Source: Azolla pinnata (Eukaryota > Streptophyta > Polypodiopsida > Salviniales > Salviniaceae). Taken from it: a stretch of 43,731 bases of DNA. Both the position numbers and the translations under genes were made by a program. Under the pieces are notes generated by a model. It saw only the letters and a program-made list of their open reading frames with translations. It had not been told where the DNA came from and made no database searches. The stretch is taken from positions 1-43,731 of the forward strand of contig JBBBWG010030422.1 of assembly GCA_037176905.1 (NCBI GenBank). Reading direction: 5' to 3'. The stretch's first letter is position 1, and the number at the start of each line of letters is the position of its first letter. Below are positions 1 through 10,455 of the stretch, piece after piece.

Positions 1-1464
1 GTCGGCCTCCTGCGCCAGCTCCCGCCCTCCGACCCGCGCTCGCACGCGCAGCAGGCCAACGTGCACTGCGCCTTCTGCGACGCCGCGTACGACGAGAACG
101 GCACCGCCATCGAGTACCAGGTGCACAACTCCTGGCTCTTCTTCCCGTGGCACCGCTGGTACCTCTACTTCCACGAGCGCATCCTCGCGAGCCTCGTGGG
201 CGACGACGCGTTCGCCATCCCGTTCTGGAACTGGGACTCGGCCGCGGGGAGCACGATCCCGCCCATCTACGCCGATCCGGGCGGCGGCGGCGGCGGCGGC
301 GGCGCGGCGAACCCGCTGTACGACGCGAACCGCAACCCGATCCACCGCCCGCCCGCGGTCGTCGACCTCAACTACAACTTCGCGGAGAGCAACGTGGGCG
401 CCGCCGCGCAGCTCGCCGCCAACAACAGCGTCATGTACCGGCAGCTCGTCACCAACGCCAAGACGCCGTCGCTCTTCTTCGGGCAGCCGTACCGGCAGGG
501 CGGCGCCGCCGCGCCGGGCTCCGGCACCGTGGAGGCGGTGCCGCACGGCACCGTGCACGTGTGGACGGGGAACCCCGCCAACCCCAACGACGAGGACATG
601 GGCACGCTCTACTCGGCGAGCCGCGACCCCATCTTCTTCGCGCACCACGCCAACATCGACCGGCTGTGGGAGGTGTGGAAGTCGCAGGGCGGGAGGAGGG
701 CCGACCTCACCGACCCCGACTACCTCAACGCGACGTTCGTGTTCTACGACGAGAACGCGAGGCTGGTGAGGGTGAGGATCGGCGACGCGCTCGACACGAC
801 GAAGCTCGCCTACCGCTACGAGGCGGTGCCCAACGCGTGGCTCACGAGATCGTCGTCGTCCTCGTCCTCGTCGTCCGTCGCATCGGCGGCGGCGAATTGG
901 GGCCCCGCGGGCGCGCCGCCGCCGCCGGCGATGGCCGGCAAGATCCGCGACAAGATCAGGGAGGAGCTCCGCGAGTTCAAGGCGGGGCTCAAGGAGTACG
1001 CGGAGCGCGCCGAGCGCAGGCTCGAGCGCATCGTGAGCTCGCTCGTGCGCCGGCCGCGCAAGGTCAAGGAGGCCGACTTCGACGAGGAGATCCTCGTGCT
1101 CGACGGCGTCGAGGTGCCCCTCGACGAGAAGGTCAAGTTCGACGTCTACATCAACCTCCCCGAGTCGCAGGCCGTGGCCGCCGGCTGCGACATCCCGCAG
1201 TACGCGGGCTCCTTCTTCAACGTCCCCCGCACCGCCGCCGCCGGCCACAACATGACGGCGACGGCGACGCCCGGCTCCGGCGCCGACGACAAGAAGAAGA
1301 AGAAGAAGAAGAAGACGCGCAAGTCCAACTTCCGCATCGGCATCGGCGGGGTCCTCAGCGACCTCGGCATCGAGGACGACGACGACTTCTCCGTCACCAT
1401 CGTGCAGCGCACCGACACGTCCATCCCCGTCACCGTCGACAACATCCGCCTCGAGTACGAGTAG
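1..1464 (+). CDS. PPO: Polyphenol oxidase (tyrosinase/catechol oxidase), 5'-truncated by the window
   Basis: Oxidises o-diphenols to quinones using a type-3 dicopper centre; plant PPOs normally reside in the plastid/thylakoid lumen. The frame is open from base 1 to the TAG at 1462-1464 (487 codons), so the N-terminus (transit peptide and first part of the tyrosinase domain) lies outside the window. CuA ligands are His22, His42 (HNSW) and His51 (PWHRWYLYF) in window codons, with the nearby Cys pair HCAFC that forms the thioether bridge in this family. CuB has PHGTVH (His182, His186) and FFAHHANIDRLWEVW (His215/216). The C-terminal part holds KVKFDVYIN (about codons 377-385), the signature of the PPO1_KFDV domain. 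Oddities are in-frame homopolymers: Gly8 (about codon 95), Ser9 (about codon 284) and Lys8 (about codon 424). No intron is seen in this part. GC content is far above that of the rest of the window. Identity as PPO is certain; substrate is not. Confidence 0.95.
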   Translation, partial: VGLLRQLPPSDPRSHAQQANVHCAFCDAAYDENGTAIEYQVHNSWLFFPWHRWYLYFHERILASLVGDDAFAIPFWNWDSAAGSTIPPIYADPGGGGGGGGAANPLYDANRNPIHRPPAVVDLNYNFAESNVGAAAQLAANNSVMYRQLVTNAKTPSLFFGQPYRQGGAAAPGSGTVEAVPHGTVHVWTGNPANPNDEDMGTLYSASRDPIFFAHHANIDRLWEVWKSQGGRRADLTDPDYLNATFVFYDENARLVRVRIGDALDTTKLAYRYEAVPNAWLTRSSSSSSSSSVASAAANWGPAGAPPPPAMAGKIRDKIREELREFKAGLKEYAERAERRLERIVSSLVRRPRKVKEADFDEEILVLDGVEVPLDEKVKFDVYINLPESQAVAAGCDIPQYAGSFFNVPRTAAAGHNMTATATPGSGADDKKKKKKKKTRKSNFRIGIGGVLSDLGIEDDDDFSVTIVQRTDTSIPVTVDNIRLEYE

Positions 1465-1527
1465 AGTCGCCGCCGCCGCCGTCGTCGTCGTCGTCGCCGT
1501 CGCCGTCGTTGTCATTGTCGTCGTCGC

Positions 1528-1559
<32 letters not shown>

Positions 1560-1622
1560 CCGTCGTTGTCGTTGTCATTGTCGTCGACCAACCGACCGAT
1601 GGATAAGGTTTCCCGATTCTGT
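1465..1622 (+). repeat. GTC/GCC trinucleotide tract in the PPO 3' flank
   Basis: Directly after the PPO stop codon the sequence is an imperfect (GTC/GCC)n run with occasional GTT and ATT units, up to about 1580. It probably lies in the 3' UTR. Its composition resembles the GC-rich codon repeats inside the gene. Confidence 0.8.
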
Positions 1623-1740
1623 ATGTTTGTGTTATTGGGCTCTTTGGACTGACTCCTCTTGGATGATGTCCCCCCCCTCCAAAGGGAAGAGGCAGTGCAT
1701 GTGTGTTGTGTGAGTATTCCTCCCTTCTAGCTCTTCTCTC

Positions 1741-1746
1741 AATAAA
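1741..1746 (+). terminator. Candidate poly(A) signal of PPO
   Basis: A canonical AATAAA lies about 280 bp after the PPO stop, followed within 15 bp by an A-run. This is the best placed polyadenylation signal; plant signals are loose, so the actual cleavage site is unknown. Confidence 0.45.
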
Positions 1747-1827
1747 CAAGGAAAAAAAAAAACAGCCGACAAGGCGCGATTTTTGTAATCAACCGCCTCA
1801 ATCCGATCCGATCTAAATCGACCCCGG

Positions 1828-1855
1828 TTTAGGGTTTAGGGTTTAGGGTTTAGGG
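1828..1855 (+). repeat. Telomere-like array, four TTTAGGG units
   Basis: Four perfect TTTAGGG units in tandem, 360 bp beyond the PPO stop. This is the plant telomere repeat at an interstitial site, or equally a telo-box cluster; no gene start is recognised next to it. Confidence 0.85.
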
Positions 1856-3080
1856 TCCCGCTTTGCTAGATCGTGGTCCATTTTACCGATCTCGATCCTC
1901 GAACCGAACGGACCGTTTGCTTTCTTTTTTGGCCCCATGTGGGGGGCACATTTTATCACGTCCCGAATACAAAACCAAGCAAAACCATGAGGAACGTCGA
2001 ACCGCGTTCCTCCTCGTTCTATCCGTTCTAGATCGGGGCTACAATTCAGATCGATTTATCTGCTAGACCGAGATCGGACATCGAAGCCAGGACTTTCTCC
2101 GACCTTTTCTTCTTTCGAAACCGTCTTCCGATTCGTGTATATCTTGTCATTAGTTGTTGAAGAGAAAGACCCGAACACGCTCGGATGCAAGGCCCAATTC
2201 GACCATCGATCGCAATGAGCACGATCGACAAACCGCCCTTCCCAACAACTCTTATCAAACAGAGACGCCTGTAATAGTTTCTACCCAAGAGATCCTCCAG
2301 ATTCCCACGTCCAACTTTTTTCTTCCACGCGATGGGTGGGCCCTTTGAGGGTTTTTTTTCTTAAGGCTATCAACATATTTATTCATCATCGATTCGGATA
2401 GCGATGAAATCACAAAGTTTGGACTTGGTAGATCAAGATGTGTGTGTGCCCGCCCCACTTGAATGAATGCAAAGCAAGTGGGTCAAGAGGAAGGAAGAAG
2501 AAAATTTAAAAGCCATCGAAGAAAGAAGACTAAACACGATGGTTGGAGCGGCGAAGTTTCCTGTTCACATTAGAATTATGAATCGGAAGCACTTCCTGTG
2601 GTCTCCGATTGCCCGGTTTAAGGTTATATATCGTTCCTAGGACTTTGCCAAACATTGGGCTGCGGCAGCATCACAAGACCCAGCAAGACACAAAGGGAAC
2701 TTCTTCCCCGTGCCCAAAGGCTTGGACGCAGACAGAAGCAGGAGATACACTGGCTAACTACAAAGGCAATCAATTGATCCGTAAAATCGTTTGGACTAAG
2801 TCCAAGCAAGTAGTGGGGACTGCAAGAACCTTCTCCTATGGCGCCTGCAACTCGAAAATTCAACAAATCACCAGCATAATCTATGCAAGAGCTTCTCTAT
2901 CTCTCTGTCATGTCGAAATGGAATCCAATCGCTTAGCAAATATAATATAGATCGGTAGCCCCTTCAACCCCTTGGACTCGAGAGGAGCACCATAGACTTG
3001 GGCTTAATATCGAGTCTGTGTCTGATAATCGTGCAAAACGTCTGGGAAACTCGTAGCGAAGAGGATTTTACCGTTCTTCT
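1856..3080. other. Intergenic DNA without a recognisable gene
   Basis: Only short reading frames with no family resemblance are seen on either strand. Base composition is mixed, with many CGAT-rich words. No tRNA, rRNA or repeat array was found. Confidence 0.5.
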
Positions 3081-3082
3081 CT

Positions 3083-3300
3083 CTCACACTTTTGAAAAAG
3101 CATATGACAAAGTGGATTGTGGGGGGGGGGGAGCTTCTCGGAAGGCTCCCTCTGCAGGAGCCCAGGCTTTGACAACAAATCGATCGGATCAACGGCATCT
3201 CGACGAACGTTGTACTGTATCGGAAGAACGAACACTTCAGAATTTCCCAATCGGTGCAGGAGGGCGCCGGAAGCCTTCGATCGAGTTTACGTACATATAT
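3083..3300 (+). pseudogene. Decayed LINE-type reverse transcriptase fragment
   Basis: Frame 1 around 3089-3117 reads FEKAYDKVD, the sequence that in plant LINE (non-LTR) reverse transcriptases is followed by a Trp and the rest of the palm domain. The match breaks at a run of ten or more G at 3120-3130. It seems to resume in frame 2 from about 3179 (IDRINGISTNVVLYRKNE, then ISQSVQEG), which resembles the palm segment around the usual SVRQGCP motif, although the catalytic region is not preserved. It is a short dead fragment with a frameshift; no endonuclease, RNase H or poly(A) tail is seen. The call rests on motif memory only. Confidence 0.4.
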
Positions 3301-3506
3301 ATACAAGAAAAAAAGAAACTCCTTGCCACCGAGATTCATCGCCAGAGGTTTCGTAAACAAATCAGTTCGAAGTTCAGTACGTAAATCGCAGTAAGTTCCG
3401 GAGTTCGAAGCAGCTTGCGGAGGCGCCCCAGAATCCAGACAAGTCTTGGGCAACATAGAGACCATTTGCGGAACCTAGACAAGTTAGAAAATGCTAGGTT
3501 TAATGT

Positions 3507-3727
3507 TTTTTTAGGGTTAGGGTTTAGGTGTTTTTTTAGGGTTAGGTTTAGGTTTTTTTAGGGTTAGGGTTCAGGTTTTTTTAGGGTTAGGGTTTAGGTT
3601 GTTTTAGGGTTAGGGCTTAGGGCTTTTTTAAGGGTTAGGGCTTAGGGCTTTTTTAAGGGTTAGGGTTAGGGTTTTAGGGCTTTTTTTTAGGGTTAGGGTT
3701 AGGGTTTTTTTAGGGTTAGGGTTTTAG
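3507..3727 (+). repeat. Degenerate telomere-like array (TTAGGG/TTTAGGG mixed with T-runs)
   Basis: About 220 bp made of AGGGTTAGGGTTT-type words separated by 5-8 T runs and occasional GGGC variants. Units alternate between TTAGGG and TTTAGGG, with a higher-order period of about 30-35 bp. Its right end overlaps the stop codon of the doubtful minus-strand reading frame that begins at 4728. Confidence 0.85.
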
Positions 3728-4728
3728 GCCAGAAGACGACGCTTCAGCTCTTCTTCTTCCTCCTCCTCCTCCTCCTCCTCCTCGCCATCGCCCACAGAAG
3801 CGATGGCCATGGACTTCCGTCCCTGCTCTGATCCTCTCCTTCGCCTTGTCTCCACCATCCTCGCGTCGCTGCTCTTCTTCTTCTCCATACCCTTCTGCTT
3901 CTTCTGCTTCTTCGCTTTCGTCCTTTCCATCATCGCCATCTTCTGAATCTTCGCCTTCAGATCCTCGTCGCTTTCCTTCTCCTCGATCTCCTCCTCCTCC
4001 TCCGCACCGCACGTGACGCTTCCCGGCCTCCGCCACCACGCTCTTCTTTGATGCCCTTGATGAGGGGCCCCACGCCGTTGGGGATCGTTCCAATTCTTGT
4101 CCCCGAGTCTGCGCAAGTGGCGATGATGATCCGAGCTTCTTCCGAGCTGTCGGGGTGCTCGGATATGGCAGGCCTCTTGCACCGCTCCCGATGGGTTCAG
4201 CTCATTCGCACAGAAGAGAATGGACGGCGCACAATTGTGGACGAAACCGCAATCTTCATAAGAAGAAGAAGAAAAAGAAGAAGAAGAAGCAGAAACAGAT
4301 GTTGATGATGATAAACTAGGAAAAGAAGGAAGTGGAAACGATTTGATGAGTTGGGTCTTGGTTGGATCGCTCCATGGAAGCAAGAAGAGGGCCGCGAGTC
4401 GCTGTACGGGAATTAAAGGCTTAGGGTTACGATTAGGGTTTGCAGCTGAGTGCAGCACCTCCACCTCTTTGTGGATGAGTGAAATCAGAGGGCCCGAGCT
4501 TCCCACAGGAATGGAAAACTCGCCATTACAGGTCTTCTGATGGAGATCCATGGTAACAAGCACAAAGAGAAGCAGAGAGAGAGAGAGGATTATAAGAAGC
4601 TTTCCATGGCTGCTGCTTGTGAGAGGAGGAAACACTGAATGTACGTGTACTTCATCTATGAGGCATTTGGGAAGCACAGGATTTGAAGCCATGAACTTTG
4701 TAGACGAAGTTCCGCTGCTTTGATGCAT
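3724..4728 (-). CDS. Doubtful open frame, low-complexity, unknown
   Basis: A 334-codon minus-strand frame (an inner Met at 4692 would give MASNPVLPK). It has one hydrophobic stretch near the N-terminus (LLIILSLSLLLFVLV), a Ser run, and a C-terminal half rich in EEE, KKQKKQKG and RRRR that ends in a Glu run. I recognise no domain. About 4180-4000 another minus-strand frame looks more protein-like (SSEEARIIIATCADSG, then RIGTIPNGVGPLIKGIK), so the gene may have an intron or a frameshift, or may not exist. The TAA stop is supplied by the inverted telomere-like repeat. Much of the length comes from GAA/TCC microsatellites, which keep frames open by chance. Confidence 0.2.
   Translation of the reverse strand: MHQSSGTSSTKFMASNPVLPKCLIDEVHVHSVFPPLTSSSHGKLLIILSLSLLLFVLVTMDLHQKTCNGEFSIPVGSSGPLISLIHKEVEVLHSAANPNRNPKPLIPVQRLAALFLLPWSDPTKTQLIKSFPLPSFPSLSSSTSVSASSSSFSSSSYEDCGFVHNCAPSILFCANELNPSGAVQEACHIRAPRQLGRSSDHHRHLRRLGDKNWNDPQRRGAPHQGHQRRAWWRRPGSVTCGAEEEEEIEEKESDEDLKAKIQKMAMMERTKAKKQKKQKGMEKKKSSDARMVETRRRRGSEQGRKSMAIASVGDGEEEEEEEEEEEELKRRLLA
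4421..4443 (+). repeat. Short telomere-like motif pair
   Basis: TTAGGGTT and TTAGGGTTT separated by four bases, inside the doubtful minus frame. Too short to be more than a telo-box pair. Confidence 0.5.
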
Positions 4729-5797
4729 AGATCATCAACCTGCATTGTTAGGGCACTGAAAGAAGAAGAAGAAGAAGAAGCAGAAGAAGAAGAAAGGTTC
4801 TGACAGATGTGATCATTCCAATATATGCTCATTTCTACATCTTTCTGTGATGTGTTTCTTAAGCTACATTATAATGTGTTTCTTTAAGGGATTCCATATT
4901 GGTAGGTGTACAAAAGATGTACACCGTTTTTTCAATCCATTGAAATTGCAGCCAGATTTCAGTTCCATTTGCTCTTTTGTACACATTTTTTTCAATCCAT
5001 TGAAATTGCAGCCATATTTCAGTCCAATTTGCCTTCTCTTTGCGACACGCTTTGGAAGCTGTTTCTTCTATAAATCGCATGAGACGTGAAGATTAATCAA
5101 GTCACTCAGGTACAGCATATAGTCGATGAAAATGGGTTGATAGATCGAGGCTATGGAATGTAGTAAGAGCATAGTTGCTGCAATTTGGATTTGATTTGAG
5201 GCTATAGAAACAAGGAAAAGAGGCTTTTATGCAGAGGCTATGATCAAACCAGCATAGTTCTGAATTGGGTTGATCAAGGCTATGGGTCGAGCTGATCAAC
5301 ACAGTAAAAGCTTATCGTTTTACTGCTTCATGTAATCTGAAAAAGCCCTGATCTTTGGAAGCACACAAACTAATATGTTCCATGTGTTTATCAGATCCGT
5401 GGGAGCATTAATACCCCCATCATACCCACTACTATCTCATAAGCAATCAATCCTGAAAAAGCCCTGATACACTACAGAACTGTAATTTGATCTGTTAAGT
5501 ACATAGACACAGTTGGGATGAAAGCGTATTAAGGCTCAAATTACATCTCCTGTCAAGCTCTCACTATATTCCAATTATATGAACAGATTACCAATACAAT
5601 CAGCTCAATTTTGGAAAGCTGACCCCGATTGTAAGTACACACTATATACATCTGTATGCGCTCCTATTTACAAAAACAAAAGAAAAAAGCAACCACAACA
5701 TCCCGCATGAAAAAAACTCGATTTTACATGTGTACCAAAATCTGAGAAAATCCTATTGAGGAGCAAAAACCCAATATCCCTTTCCAAATTTGATCCT
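4729..5797. other. Intergenic DNA downstream of catalase
   Basis: Contains the 60-bp tandem duplication at 4921-5040 and otherwise only unremarkable AT-rich sequence. The stretch next to 5797 should hold the catalase 3' UTR, because catalase is on the minus strand. Confidence 0.5.
4921..5040. repeat. 60-bp tandem duplication, two units
   Basis: Units 4921-4980 and 4981-5040 align without gaps over the core CAATCCATTGAAATTGCAGC and differ at a handful of positions, mostly towards the ends. A simple recent duplication. Confidence 0.85.
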
Positions 5798-8700
5798 CTA
5801 CATGTTTGACTTGGTAGTCAAGTGGGCCGAAACCTTCTGCCCCAACGATTTATCAGCCTGCAAGTAACAGAAAAGTCAAATAAATCTGCGTGAAAAAGAA
5901 GTTAAAATCTTATAAACCGAAGAGGAGAGCTGTTTTTGATGATGCTGTTGCTCTCACCTGACTCAAATAGGAAATCCAGATGTTGCGGATCTCGTGTGTA
6001 ACACGCGGATCTGAGAGGGCTTCCACCCACACACTTACGAAGCGAGCTTGCCTGTGTTTGGGAAATGGGGGGGAACACAATTTCTTTTAGAAGTTGGCTA
6101 CAGCAGAAATGAACCGTGTTGGCCTTTAATAAAGAAAAGCAAGATCTCATTTAGCTGTTTCAGTACCTCTCCGGATCCCAAGACCTATACCTCCTCCCTG
6201 GCTCAACAAAGTTATTCTCCTTATCAATGATCACCTGCAACAACACAAGACACACTCTCATTATAATATCACGCCTTAGAATCTAAACCAGAAACCAACC
6301 CCGTCACTCCAAGCCTTTCAAGTCTCGACCTCAACTTTGTGGTTCAGATTGTGGGTTTCCCGTCCATCTAAGCCACTAACTACTTACTTATGGTACTATT
6401 TGGTACTGGTTCAAAGCATTTATTACCTTCTGACGACGTCCGATCAATTCATTAGAGGGCATAGGTGGCCGTTGAGAGTGCCGGATTGGATCGAATCTCG
6501 AAGGGAAGTAGTTCACCTGTGGAACAATTCATGAATAAATCAGTACCAATATGTAACAACCACAGCGTGAAAAGAGCAGTTCACAATCATCAATGATCTA
6601 TTTTGTTTTAGCTAACCATAGCAGACCATCGTTCGGAAACCTCCACACAATCCCGAATGATAAATCTACCAAACCATGGTTTTGAAAACCACTTAATAGG
6701 AAATTCCCAAATGCTGCGTCCATACCTACCTCTTCCTCCCTGTGCATGATGTTCATGAATCCTTCATGGTGATTGTTATGATGCGCACACTTGGGGGCAT
6801 TGACGGGCAAGAGGAGGTAGTTGGGACCCAGCCTGTGTCTCTGAGTGTCGGCGTAGGAGAAGATACGAGTCTGGAGCAGCTTGTCATCGGTGTAGTAAAC
6901 ACCGGGCACAACCAACGCCGGACAGAAGGCAAGCATCTCATTCTCCGCGAAGAAATTATCGATGTTCTTGTTGAGGACCATACGGCCAACAGGCTGGAGG
7001 GGCAGTATATCTTCAGGCCATGTCCGGGTCACATCGAGGGGATCGAAGTCAAACTTGTCCTCATCTTCTGGATCAATGGTCTGGATGAATAGCTTCCATT
7101 CAGGATAGTTCCCTGCCGCGATCGAATCGTAGAGATCTTGTGTAGCATGGCTATGGTTCGATCCGCCTACTATCACCGCCTCGTTCCCGATCAGGCACTT
7201 CACTCCGCATGTTGGCCTCCAGTGGAACTTGACATATGTCGCTTTACCTTCCTTGTTGATCAAGGAGTATGTGTTCACGCCCGACCCATCCATATGCCGG
7301 TAATTCAAGGGGATCCCGAGGTCATCGAACAAGAAGGTGAACATGTTGAGACTCTCGGGGTGATGCGAGAAGAAGTCCATGGCACGCCATTTCTCTTGGA
7401 TGTGGGTCTTTGGGTTCGGCTTCAGAGCATGAATGGCATCAGGGAACTTGATTCCATCGCGGATGAAGAACACAGGGAAATTGTTACCCACCAAGTCGAA
7501 GTTCCCCTGGACAGAATTATCAAATGGCTGTAAGTATACCGCACATAGTTTAAACAATTACCTAGCAAGCTTCCGTCCATTGTTAGAGCACAACGATTAC
7601 AAGAAAATATGTTATTAACAAACAACTTCAGACAATGTCCGGATAGGTTATCAGTGAATGTCAGCTGGCAAAACTGGCACAATCTAAAAGCTTTTTGCAC
7701 CATGGCAACCAGAAGATGTCAGCCAAGCAAGCTGGCTCAATCTCAAGCAGTAAACAATCAGAAAATTGCATTAAGACATGGCACATCCAAACGGCTAACA
7801 ACATTTTGCTACCTTACAGAACATTGCCAACAACAAATCAAAACATGTAAATCAACAACAATCACAACAAAAAAGGAGTGATTCACATTCGATAGCAAGC
7901 GAGTACATTTATATGCCAACAAAGTCGGAACTCTTTTAACTCTGATTGAAGACTTAGAAACCAAGTTGCCGCACTGTTTTCATGATTCTCAGTTAACAAA
8001 AGAGCATCTGCTTCATGGCAATCTCTCAAGTATCGACACATTTAAAGGAAAATTTGGTTTAATACCTCACGTGTGTAGAACTTGACGGCGAAACCGCGAG
8101 GATCCCGCAGGGTCTCGGGGCTCCCTCGTTCGTTGATGACAGTTGAAAACCTGGTGATGAGGGGGGTCTGCACGCCAGGCGCTCGCAGGAAGTCAGCGCA
8201 TGTCAGGTGCGTGATGTCATGTGTGACCTCAAAGAAGCCTTTCGCACTAGCGCCCCGTGCATGGACCACACGTTCGGGGATCCGTTCACGGTCAAACTGC
8301 GCCAGCTTCTCGATCAAATGGTAGTCTTCCAAGAGCACAGGTCCTAGGAAAAGAACGAACAGAAAATCTATGTATACTAACCTTCTATTACTCTCCTTCT
8401 GAGCCTATCTTTGCCCTATTGCTGAACCTATCTTGGTCTATGGGACAAAAAACATACAATCAATGAATTGTCTTCACCCCTGAGACAGAAACACAGTAAA
8501 TCAGTGTGAATTGTCTACTCCATTGAACCCCACTCGGTCCATGAAACAAAAACATACAATCCACAGATGAAGTATGGCTAATGGAATGGATGTGTACTGA
8601 GATGAACAGGAAATAACAAAGAAAGAAATAAAGACACAAGGATGTCCAATCTACTAAGACAGAAACATACAATGGATTGTACGGAGTCTTCATAAGCCCA

Positions 8701-9470
8701 AGTCTTGAAACATAAAATGGGCAAAACAGAAACAATCAGGGATCGATGTGGCTACTACCTCTTGAGCCAAGAGTCAAAGACGAGTTGTCATTCCACACTG
8801 GTCCACCGGCATTCGTTGTGAAGAACGGCGAGTTGTAGGCGCTTGATGGACGGAACTGATTTGATCCGAATGTACCGGCAATTACCATCACAACATCACC
8901 AATTAGATCAACCCTCGTTTAAGTGTAAATATTCTCAACATTTACAGACTTCAAACAACCAAATGCATCCTGACCTAACCAGAATCACTTCTTCCTCGTC
9001 CTAAATCTTCACAAAAAATAGAAAAATCGGCTCGACTCATTGATAATAATCAAATACTTACAAAAGAAAGCACTTAAGAATGCCAATTTTATCAGCATTT
9101 GATCCCGAGCTACCATAATCCCTTTTTCAATTTTCATGGCTAAACAAGCATGTGTGCTTCTCAAAAATCACAATTAAAATCTACAATAAAGTTCAGAATG
9201 CAAATCTTAATATCAGCAACTCAAAAATCCTTCCTTTATTTCTAATCTTCAAGCATGGGTTCTTCTCAAAAATCACAATTAACCTCTAGAAGGTTTAGAA
9301 AGAAAATCTTTATCGAGCTTCTAGTTGAGATATCCTACCGAAATCTTCACAGCCAAAAAAACGTCGGTTCTTCTCTATAATTACAATTAAACTCTACAAA
9401 GCAGGGCCTCTTTTATAGGCTCCTCTCAGCAAAACCAAATCAAGTAAGCAAGTACCTTGTAAGGATCCAT
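5798..9470 (-). CDS. CAT: Catalase, complete, 8 exons, 492 aa
   Basis: Haem enzyme that converts hydrogen peroxide to water and oxygen in peroxisomes. Exons on the minus strand: 9470-9456, 8855-8759, 8343-8066, 7506-6730, 6516-6427, 6234-6167, 6051-5958, 5857-5798. All introns are GT-AG and the exons sum to 1479 bases, giving 492 aa, the usual plant catalase length. Exon 1 encodes only MDPYK, a typical plant catalase start. Visible key residues: His65 in [12 protein letters not shown], Asn138 in [10 protein letters not shown], and the haem-ligand Tyr348 in [14 protein letters not shown]. The C-terminus [13 protein letters not shown] has no SKL-type signal; plant catalases use an internal-type PTS1-like signal near QK(L/V). 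Introns 1 and 2 contain short degenerate repeats. A (TTTAGGG)n tract lies about 330 bp upstream. No lesion is seen. Confidence 0.97.
8438..8680. repeat. Three spaced copies of an ACATACAAT-type motif in catalase intron 2
   Basis: Near-copies of GAAACAAAAACATACAAT occur at about 8441, 8544 and 8656 (spacing about 103 and 112 bp) with similar flanks. It looks like a decayed 100-bp tandem repeat within the intron. Confidence 0.5.
9148..9400. repeat. Three-copy degenerate ~105-bp repeat in catalase intron 1
   Basis: The word GCTTCTCAAAAATCACAATT recurs with changes at about 9155, 9259 and 9367, each followed by AA.TCTA and an A/T-rich tail. Spacing is about 103 and 110 bp. Confidence 0.6.
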
Positions 9471-9796
9471 TGTTTTTGATGCTGCTGGGGAGAGAGACAG
9501 TGGAATGAGGGTGTTGCGTGTTGTGGGCGGTGGAGGCGCAGGTGAAGAAGAGAAGGGGGAAGAGGAAGGTAATAAACCGCCCACAAATGCACCTGAGAAT
9601 GGAGAAAAGCCATGCCTTGGCAACAGATACCTGGGTTGAGTCCAAGTTTAGTAAGTTGCCCTCTCCATGGATTGAAGAGACTATGCATTTGATTCTTAAA
9701 CAACTCACATTTTGAGACTTTAGGGGTTGTGAGATGTGTGGCATTGTGAGAGATACACGAGGGTTCCGACTTGGGACGGTGCGGTTTCGGATACCG

Positions 9797-9829
9797 TTAG
9801 GGTTTAGGGTTTAGGGTTTAGGGTTTAGG
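9797..9829 (+). promoter_or_regulatory. Telomere-like tract (telo-box cluster) upstream of catalase
   Basis: About four and a half TTAGGGT/TTTAGGG units lie 330-360 bp before the catalase ATG, so they read CCCTAAA on the catalase sense strand. Telo-boxes (AAACCCTAA) are known plant promoter elements; use as one here is inferred from position only. Confidence 0.5.
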
Positions 9830-10455
9830 TCGTGGAAGTCAATGAAGAAGACACGAGTTTGCCACGATCATCGCGGTGATGCTAGGCAGTTGTGATTCGG
9901 AGTGCCTCTCATTTGACTCGATGATCGCAACTTTGCTGCTTGCATTCCTATTGGGCATCTCCACCATCACATAGATCGTTGGTGTGAAAGGGAGAGCTTT
10001 CTGGGCAGTCGATATGCTAGTTCGTCATGTGACGCTTTGTGAGAAATAATTTTGGGGCAATGTGGAAGCGGTTGTATCAGTAACTCTAGGGGAATGCTCC
10101 ATCTAGATCTGCCTTCAGGCTTGACTAGTTAAGCCACTGATGTTTGTAATTAACATCAGTGTTATGGTGACAACCTCCTTCGATTCCAATGTTCAAGTAG
10201 ACATATCAGCCTAATAGTAAAAACAATCAACGGATGCGATCTTAACAAAAAGTCAAAGCTCAGGGTAACTGAACGGATTACCCCGATGTCATTAACCCTT
10301 AGCTCTGACTAATTTTATAATTAAACCCTTAAGCCTTACTCTTTTGCTAATTAAACCTTTGAACCCTAGTTTGTATCAGAAGGCCGTAGATATAATATCA
10401 TACACAAACATACGAAAGATTTCCAGATATAATATCTTATTAATGTTATCATATC
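9830..10455. other. Intergenic DNA, nothing recognised
   Basis: AT-rich sequence with no coding signal, RNA gene or repeat array recognised on either strand. Confidence 0.5.

Noticed and set aside
147..1652. 501-codon plus-strand frame overlapping PPO
   Set aside because: It is an Arg/Pro/Ala-rich frame kept open by high GC; the overlapping frame encodes unmistakable polyphenol oxidase motifs.
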